A stretch of 10,820 nt of DNA from Tannerella sp. (lineage in GTDB: Bacteria; Bacteroidota; Bacteroidia; Bacteroidales; Tannerellaceae), in NCBI GenBank assembly GCA_031267485.1, contig JAIRYY010000300.1, forward strand, positions 1 through 10,820. Direction: 5' to 3'. Below, one piece after another: positions 7,333 through 10,820 of the stretch. Below the pieces are notes generated by a model. That model made no database searches, was not told the DNA's origin, and worked only from the letters and a program-made list of their open reading frames with translations. The position numbers were made by a program, and so were the translations under genes. The first letter of the stretch is position 1; each line of letters opens with the position of its first letter.

Positions 7333-8673
7333 ATGGTAAATAAAAAGATTTTTTTACTCGTATTGATAACCCTTGCAGGGTTGGAATCCCGCGTGGGATT
7401 AAGCGCGCAAACCGGCCTGTTTCCCGATGGAACGCCTGTTCCGGAATGGTTTCGGCAAACAGAGCCAACCGACATCAACAAGCTGGGCCGGCATTACCGC
7501 ATAACCGAGCATGGCGTTGCGAACGACAGCGCCGAAGTTCAAACTTCCCTGATTCAGGCGGTTATTGACAAAGCCCACGAAAACGGTGGCGGCGTGGTGC
7601 TTATTCCGAAAGGTACATTTCTCAGCGGCTCTCTATTCTTCAAACAGGGCGTGCATTTGCATCTGGAAGAAGGGGCGACGCTCAAGGGCAGCGATGATAT
7701 TTCCGACTTTGCCATTGTCAGCACACGAATCGAAGGGCAGACTCTTAAATATTTTGCGGCGCTTGTCAATGCCGACGGCCTGGACGGCTTTACCATATCG
7801 GGCAGGGGAACGATAAACGGCAACGGACTTCGCTTCTGGAAAGCATTCTGGCTGCGTCGCCAGTGGAATCCGAGGTGTACCAATATGGACGAGCAGCGCC
7901 CGCGCCTGCTGTTTGTTTCAAACAGCCGTAACGTTCAGATTTCCGATGTCCGTCTGATTAATTCGCCGTTCTGGACAAGTCATTATTACAAATGCGAAAA
8001 ACTGAAACTGCTGAATCTGCACATCTTTGCGCCAACTTCGGGCGTTAAGGCGCCCAGTTCGGATGCCATCGACATCGACGTTTGCCAGGATGTACTGATT
8101 AAAAACTGCTATATGTCGGTCAATGATGATGCCATAGCGCTGAAAGGCGGAAAAGGCCCGACGGCCGACCAGGACCCCAACAATGGCGCAAACCGGAATA
8201 TCATTATAGAAGACAATACGTTCGAAAATTGTCCCGTACTGACCTGTGGCAGCGAATCGGTTCACACATACAACGTCATTCTGCGCCGCTGCAAGTTTGA
8301 AAATGCCCACAACGTCCTGCTGCTGAAAATGCGCCCCGACACGCCGCAGAAGCACGAATATATTCTGGTGGAAGATGTCTCCGGCACAACCAGAACACTC
8401 CTGAACATCAGCCCGTGGACACAGTTTTTTGACCTCAAGGGACACGAACCGCCCACCTCGTCGGCAAGCAATATTGTCATGCGCAATATCACGGTTAAAA
8501 GCCGGACGGCTTTCAATATCAGAGAATCGGAGCAATATAAACTGTCGGATTTCACGCTCGAAAATCTGCAGATATCTTCGGAAGAAGAATCGAAACAGCC
8601 GTTTGACTTTATCAAAAATCCGGTTTTGAAAAATGTTACGGTGAATGGCCAAAAAATAGAAAACACCCGGTAA
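7333..8673 (+). CDS. Polygalacturonase-type glycoside hydrolase, family 28
   Basis: The 446-residue protein has a signal peptide (about 1-25, LSA|QTG) and a right-handed beta-helix of family GH28. Conserved blocks are NSPFW (210-214), SSDAID (242-247, in the place of the NTD motif), NDDAIALKGGK (264-274, the paired catalytic aspartates D265 and D266), CGSES (305-309, where classical members have GHG) and LLKMRPD (330-336, corresponding to RIK). The three acidic catalytic residues are kept. The histidine of GHG is replaced by a GSE-type loop, which I believe occurs in many bacterial members. GH28 enzymes hydrolyse galacturonic acid linkages in homogalacturonan or rhamnogalacturonan. With PL11 and GH106 next door, a role in rhamnogalacturonan or its oligosaccharides is most likely, but endo or exo action cannot be told. 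It is the last gene of the operon, followed at once by a strong hairpin. Confidence 0.9.
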   Translation: MVNKKIFLLVLITLAGLESRVGLSAQTGLFPDGTPVPEWFRQTEPTDINKLGRHYRITEHGVANDSAEVQTSLIQAVIDKAHENGGGVVLIPKGTFLSGSLFFKQGVHLHLEEGATLKGSDDISDFAIVSTRIEGQTLKYFAALVNADGLDGFTISGRGTINGNGLRFWKAFWLRRQWNPRCTNMDEQRPRLLFVSNSRNVQISDVRLINSPFWTSHYYKCEKLKLLNLHIFAPTSGVKAPSSDAIDIDVCQDVLIKNCYMSVNDDAIALKGGKGPTADQDPNNGANRNIIIEDNTFENCPVLTCGSESVHTYNVILRRCKFENAHNVLLLKMRPDTPQKHEYILVEDVSGTTRTLLNISPWTQFFDLKGHEPPTSSASNIVMRNITVKSRTAFNIRESEQYKLSDFTLENLQISSEEESKQPFDFIKNPVLKNVTVNGQKIENTR

Positions 8674-8678
8674 TCATG

Positions 8679-8705
8679 TAAGGGCGCCCACAAGGGGCGC
8701 CCTTA
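8679..8705 (+). terminator. Strong GC-rich hairpin ending the PL11-GH106-GH28 operon
   Basis: TAAGGGCGCCC (8679-8689) and GGGCGCCCTTA (8695-8705) form a perfect 11-base-pair stem with a 5-base loop, starting five bases after the GH28 stop. No clear T-tract follows, so it may be a weak intrinsic terminator or an RNA 3' end protecting structure. Either way it marks the boundary between the enzyme operon and the susC transcription unit. Confidence 0.7.
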
Positions 8706-8744
8706 ACATATCCGCACCGATAGGTTACCAAAAAGTTAAAAAAC

Positions 8745-8794
8745 ATGATTTTTTTAATCTATCATTGTTTTTTTGAAATATGTACTTATATTTG
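8745..8794 (+). promoter_or_regulatory. Promoter region of the susC transcription unit
   Basis: TATATTTG at 8787-8794 is a perfect -7 element, with ATTG at 8764-8767 as a -33 box (TTG core) at a 19-base spacing. Just upstream ATGAT (8745-8749) and ATCAT (8761-8765) form an inverted repeat overlapping the -33 box, a plausible operator. Transcription would start near 8801, leaving a leader of about 390 bases before susC. A poorer -7 like element, TATTTATG at 9167-9174, lies close to susC but has no convincing -33. Confidence 0.55.
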
Positions 8795-8828
8795 CCGGCG
8801 AAAACTTGATGGAGAGTTTGTAAAATGT

Positions 8829-8954
8829 ATGAAAACAATAATTAATATGACTATTTTTTCGCCATCTCATATCACGGATAACTTTCATTCAAACCTTTGG
8901 ATGAGAGGGTTTGGCATGATTCTTGCAGAGAGAGAGAGAGAGAGAGAGAGATGA
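8829..8954 (+). other. Small leader open frame ending in the AG repeat, doubtful gene
   Basis: An ATG at 8829, downstream of the predicted transcription start, opens a 41-codon frame. Its last eight codons are the AG repeat read as alternating Glu and Arg, and it stops at TGA 8952-8954. The frame after the repeat that stays open to 9183 is offset by one base, so gain of one AG unit (or loss of two) would fuse them into a frame of about 118 codons ending 10 bases before susC. The peptide has no recognisable similarity and may well be untranslated. Confidence 0.15.
8927..8950 (+). repeat. (AG)12 dinucleotide microsatellite
   Basis: Twelve uninterrupted AG units lie in the susC leader. Pure dinucleotide tracts this long are rare in bacterial genomes and mutate readily by slipped-strand mispairing. 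The tract is all-purine on the + strand, so it could also take up triplex-type structure. Its place between promoter and start codon means length changes could affect transcription, leader folding or translation of a leader frame. Such an effect is inferred, not shown. Confidence 0.97.
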
Positions 8955-8982
8955 GCAGGCTTATCAGAAATTAGCCACACTT

Positions 8983-9002
8983 GCATACGCGCGCGCATAC
9001 GC
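8983..9002 (+). repeat. GCATACGC direct repeat in an alternating purine-pyrimidine tract
   Basis: GCATACGC at 8983-8990 is repeated at 8995-9002 with GCGC between, giving a 12-base period. All 20 bases strictly alternate purine and pyrimidine, the pattern that favours left-handed DNA under negative supercoiling. It lies 32 bases after the AG repeat. It could also be a direct-repeat protein binding site. Confidence 0.8.
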
Positions 9003-9193
9003 AAATAATAAATTCCTAAAAAACTATCTTTTAATTTTATTCTTTATTAAATCCTTACCGGGGGCTTTATCTTTAAAAGTTCCGGGTGGTGGTATATCCG
9101 CGCCTTTCCGGGTGCGGCCGTTTTCCCATGCTCAAAAAGCGTATTTTTCTTTATTCTTTATATATCTATTTATGTTAAACTAAAAAATGTAAC

Positions 9194-10820
9194 ATGATGA
9201 AAATTAAATTTGTTGTTGTCAAAAGGAATACATGGCGCAAAATCGCTTGCGCGATGCTGTGTATTTTCTTTGGTTCGCTTGTCGCCTTTGCGCAGAGACA
9301 GGTGACGGGAACTGTGAAAGATTCCGGAGGAGAGGCCCTTATCGGTGCAAACGTCATCGAGAAGGGAAAGGCCAACGGGGTAATTACGGATGCGGATGGG
9401 AATTTTTCGCTGAAAGTGTCGGAGAATGCCGTATTGCAGGTGTCGTATATCGGGTATGTGACACAGGAAATCAGGAACTTTTCTACGGACAGGCCCGTGC
9501 ATGTCATCCTGTCGGAAAATGTTCAGATGCTGGATGAAGTGGTTGCCATAGGGTATGGTTCCCAATCCAAAATGAAATTGACGGGTTCATCTTCCTTTTT
9601 AAAATCGGAGGAACTCGGTAAAATGCAGAGCACAAATTTCGCCCAGCAGATAATCGGGAAAATGTCGGGCATTATCATTAACGAAACGTCCGGACAGCCC
9701 CATCAGTCTCCCCAAATAATTATACGGGGCATAGGAACTTTGACTGCCGGGATTGCTCCGCTGATTGTCATCGACGGTTTTCCGCTGTCGGAGGGGACTG
9801 CATTAAATGCAATAAACCCCAATGATATTGAATCCGTCAATGTACTGAAAGATGCTGCCGCTGCTTCAATTTACGGTTCCAGAGGGGCCAACGGGGTTAT
9901 TCTCGTTACGACGAAAAAAGGACAGTCCGGCAGTCGCAGCAAGGTTGAATTTAATTACTACACGGGCTTTCAGCAGCAATCTTCCAAACTGGAATTAGCC
10001 AATGCTGCAGAGACTGCTCAATTCCTGACGGAAGCAAGGGATTGGGGGTATGTATCAAGAGATCCTGACAATAGAAATGAAAATGACGACGAGGCTACCC
10101 GAATCGCCAAAGGAGCGAACTTACGTCAAAGGCGTTTGCATTATCTTACCAATCCGGGATTATCCGGGCTGGCAGATACAAACTGGCTGGATGAAGTATT
10201 CAGGACGGCTCCCGTCAGCAGCTATTCCGCCAGCATATCTGGAGGAACCGACAGGACTTCCTATCTGATTTCAGCCAACTATCTTGATCAGCAGGGGACA
10301 ATTATCGAGACAGACTACAAGCGCTATTCGTCCTCTTTCTCTCTGGAGACAAAACTTGGCAATAAATTTAAATTTGACGTCAGTCTTAATCCGTCCTATT
10401 CAATCTATAATACGTACAATGAAGGGGGAGGAAATAACCAGAATCCGCTTGCCATTTCCTTAATCATGTATCCGTTTTTTTCACCGTATAATGACGACGG
10501 CACTCTGGCTATCGGTACGCAGCTTACCGCTAACGCTCCCGAAGACGGAGCCCTGGCCGAAAATCCCGTAGCGATCATGAAAACAAACATCTATAAACGG
10601 AATAATTTCAGGATTTTCGGACGGGGTGCACTGACTTTTGACATCACAAAAAATCTGCAGTTCAAATCCATGCTTGGCGGAGATTATCGCGGAGAAAACC
10701 AAACGTTTTATACCCCCTCCTATGTAGGACAATATAGAACGACGGCGCCCAAACCGGCAAGTACGATTGAATATTCATTCTTCAGAAACAATTTTATAAC
10801 GGAGAATACCCTGTCTTTTA
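9194..10820 (+). CDS. SusC/RagA-type TonB-linked outer membrane receptor, partial (3' end beyond window)
   Basis: An uninterrupted frame runs from the ATG at 9194 (or the next codon, 9197) to the right edge, giving 542 residues of a protein that usually has about 1000. A signal peptide (1-33, VAFA|QRQ, with the hydrophobic core near 17-32) is followed by a carboxypeptidase-regulatory-like domain (about 36-107, VTGTVKDSGGEALIGANV). Next come the TonB-box-like DEVVAIGYG (114-122) and the plug domain with IIIRGIG, LIVIDGFPL and the SusC signature block NDIESVNVLKD and SIYGSRGANGVILVTT (210-240). The beginning of the beta-barrel follows. SusC proteins import oligosaccharides through the outer membrane with a SusD lid lipoprotein, which should lie to the right. 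Beside the pectinase operon, rhamnogalacturonan oligosaccharides are the likely cargo. It has its own promoter and an unusual repeat-bearing leader. Confidence 0.95.
   Translation, partial: MMKIKFVVVKRNTWRKIACAMLCIFFGSLVAFAQRQVTGTVKDSGGEALIGANVIEKGKANGVITDADGNFSLKVSENAVLQVSYIGYVTQEIRNFSTDRPVHVILSENVQMLDEVVAIGYGSQSKMKLTGSSSFLKSEELGKMQSTNFAQQIIGKMSGIIINETSGQPHQSPQIIIRGIGTLTAGIAPLIVIDGFPLSEGTALNAINPNDIESVNVLKDAAAASIYGSRGANGVILVTTKKGQSGSRSKVEFNYYTGFQQQSSKLELANAAETAQFLTEARDWGYVSRDPDNRNENDDEATRIAKGANLRQRRLHYLTNPGLSGLADTNWLDEVFRTAPVSSYSASISGGTDRTSYLISANYLDQQGTIIETDYKRYSSSFSLETKLGNKFKFDVSLNPSYSIYNTYNEGGGNNQNPLAISLIMYPFFSPYNDDGTLAIGTQLTANAPEDGALAENPVAIMKTNIYKRNNFRIFGRGALTFDITKNLQFKSMLGGDYRGENQTFYTPSYVGQYRTTAPKPASTIEYSFFRNNFITENTLSF

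Larger units (their letters stand above)
8795..9193 (+). other. Long 5' leader of susC, no convincing gene
   Basis: This stretch of nearly 400 bases separates the likely promoter from susC. It holds the (AG)12 repeat, an alternating purine-pyrimidine tract, an AT-rich segment (about 9003-9055), and a GC-rich patch in which CCGCGC (9098-9103) can pair with GTGCGG (9112-9117). CCGGGTG occurs twice (9083-9089 and 9108-9114). Small open frames exist but resemble no protein I recognise. A regulatory leader RNA is possible; nothing matches a riboswitch that I know. Confidence 0.4.

Noticed and set aside
7918..8652. Minus-strand open frame of 244 codons opposite GH28
   Set aside because: It overlaps the catalytic motifs of GH28 in antisense and shows no domain.
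8745..8828. Longer start (ATG 8745) for the small frame that ends in the AG repeat
   Set aside because: This ATG lies upstream of the predicted transcription start and overlaps the promoter, so it would not be translated from that promoter.
8923..9002. AG and GC-alternating repeats considered as a CRISPR array or mobile element end
   Set aside because: The units are dinucleotides or a single 8-base pair without spacers, terminal inverted repeats or a transposase nearby.
9170..9565. Minus-strand open frames opposite the start of susC
   Set aside because: They are antisense to the signal peptide and regulatory-like domain of a clear SusC gene and have no domain of their own.

Overview
The window looks like chromosomal DNA of a Bacteroidales bacterium. 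The evidence is a partial SusC-type TonB-dependent receptor, several matches to the Bacteroidetes promoter consensus (TTTG near -33, TAnnTTTG near -7), A-rich start regions without Shine-Dalgarno sites, and secreted or lipoprotein polysaccharidases. Nothing allows a species call.

Left part (1-2472): a polyprenyl-phosphate type family 2 glycosyltransferase on the + strand converges on an APH/NahK-like sugar kinase on the - strand. A long hairpin with A- and T-tracts between them should terminate transcription from both sides. Each gene has its own consensus promoter. They look like housekeeping genes beside the polysaccharide locus, though the kinase could conceivably handle a released sugar.

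Centre (2594-8673): three tightly spaced + strand genes form an operon encoding a family PL11 rhamnogalacturonan lyase, a family GH106 alpha-L-rhamnosidase lipoprotein and a family GH28 polygalacturonase-type hydrolase. Together these fit depolymerisation of rhamnogalacturonan I (alternating galacturonic acid and rhamnose). The lyase cuts the backbone, GH106 removes rhamnose from oligosaccharides, and GH28 acts on galacturonic acid linkages. The operon ends in a strong GC-rich hairpin.

Right part (8674-10820): a 520-base non-coding stretch with its own promoter leads to susC, which runs off the right edge. This leader holds the most unusual DNA in the window: a pure (AG)12 dinucleotide repeat, followed by a 20-base perfectly alternating purine-pyrimidine tract built on a GCATACGC direct repeat. 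The AG repeat ends a small open frame. Gain of one AG unit would join that frame to a downstream one that stops just before susC. This makes a phase-variable or length-sensitive leader the best candidate for something undescribed, but it rests on inference.

No tRNA, rRNA, CRISPR array, insertion sequence or phage gene was seen.
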